Shown: positions 63,288-64,000 of the stretch, in pieces | How the letters are laid out: each line of letters begins with the position of its first letter | Numbering within the stretch: position 1 is the first letter of the stretch | Source of the DNA: Lepidostoma basale | Lineage: Eukaryota > Arthropoda > Insecta > Trichoptera > Lepidostomatidae | DNA: 64,000 bases | Reading direction: 5' to 3' | Assembly: GCA_022606425.2 (NCBI GenBank) | Contig: JAHDVF020001364.1 | Coordinates: forward strand, 310,001 to 374,000 | Translations under genes and position numbers: made by a program | Notes under the pieces: model-generated | Database searches by the model: none | What the model was told of the DNA's origin: nothing | What the model saw: only the letters and a program-made list of their open reading frames with translations

Positions 63288-63785
63288 TCATACATCATAA
63301 CATGCACGTTCGACGATTTTGCCGACTTCGAATGTCATGCTTCCCTTGGTCTTTCACGACTTCTCTTTCCACTCACACTGCTTGTATACAAAATTTTACC
63401 ATTCTTCTCACGCCCATTCGTTCCATATGTCCAAACCATCTGAGCGATCCATTTTTTAATTTTACTTATGATGCAATCATCTGCCTTGTTTAACCTACCG
63501 GCTACCAGAACCAATCTGCCTCTGGTGACACCGGTGGGACGAGCAATTAGTCTGCTGAACGCGGTCTCCTCGGAGATCGACGTCTTTCATATTAGTGAAG
63601 GTATATTCAGGGAACAAATACTTTTGACTTTAGAAAGTATATTGTCTTCCTAATGTCGAACCATCTCTAATGCGTTCCTGGTATTATGTTATATTTTTAT
63701 AATATTTTACCTGTACTCAATAGATGCCTTAAACATTTTGCTGTTTGTAATGTCTTTTGAGTTAATAAACTGATTTGATTAAATG
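63288..63785. mobile_element. LINE-A end (-) and LINE-B end (+)
   Basis: 63288-63487 minus LINE-A. 63488-63785 plus LINE-B: LPATRTNLPLVTPVGRAISL, EQILLTLESILSS, stop, 3' untranslated region and a TTTGATT tip. 63786-64000 has nothing recognised. Confidence 0.82.
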
Positions 63786-64000
63786 CCACATAAAACAATG
63801 ACAAATTGTAGATTCCATTTTTAAAGATGCGTTCCATTTTTAAATCGCGCAAGGGCCATATGAAATGAAGGGCAATGAACCCTTTACTCCTGTAACAATC
63901 CACAAAACTTATTAGCATTTAAACCGCCAGTGGTCAAGACACCTGTCGCGCTATAACTTGATCCCGTACTCAACACCCCACGTTTAATATGCACCCGTAT

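Overview
The window is animal, almost certainly arthropod (most likely insect) nuclear DNA: AT-rich, with small canonical GT-AG exons set in very long introns packed with decayed non-LTR retrotransposons, piggyBac-like, mariner and pogo/Tigger fragments, tRNA-derived SINEs and a Penelope-type fragment. I see no prokaryotic gene organisation, CRISPR array or rRNA gene. The species cannot be named from this sequence.

The only host gene I recognise is on the minus strand and fills positions 1 to 52656: a mitogen- and stress-activated protein kinase (MSK, ribosomal protein S6 kinase alpha-5 type; the Drosophila relative is JIL-1). Seventeen exons, reading from right to left, join in frame with canonical splice sites and give about 790 codons. 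They encode most of the N-terminal AGC kinase domain (52656 to 18792), the AGC tail with hydrophobic motif (17794 to 16418), the CaMK-like C-terminal kinase domain (14674 to 3786) and a basic C-terminal tail (3607 to 1) that runs off the left edge. The exon(s) with the N-terminus and the first half of the glycine loop are not recognised and probably lie beyond the right edge.

The introns (178 bp to 24.9 kb) are mainly transposon debris. The commonest is a non-LTR family here called LINE-A (YADD reverse transcriptase, C-terminal GRPRKTW motif, 3' tail of TTAG or TTTG repeats). Others are LINE-B (TTTGA-repeat tail), LINE-C (CR1/L2 group, AAT-repeat tail), an RTE-like element with a 661-codon open frame (LINE-D), and smaller families E to J plus a Jockey-like fragment. 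Insertions are often nested with readable target duplications: an RTE element inside a piggyBac-like element inside a LINE-A at 4.0-7.3 kb; a hairpin-ended element inside a mini-piggyBac at 40.2-41.4 kb; a LINE inside a 26-bp satellite at 41.6-44.5 kb; and a piggyBac plus a second LINE inside a LINE at 49.5-51.0 kb.

The right end (52.7-64 kb) lies upstream of the first recognised kinase exon. It holds only repeats: LINE fragments, a tRNA-type SINE next to a 102-bp tandem repeat, a Penelope GIY-YIG endonuclease fragment and a 193-bp tandem duplication. I see no new multi-gene system. The observations most worth following up are miniature piggyBac-like elements whose only ORF is the cysteine-rich DNA-binding tail of the transposase, and a SINE family carrying the same 3' end as LINE-A.
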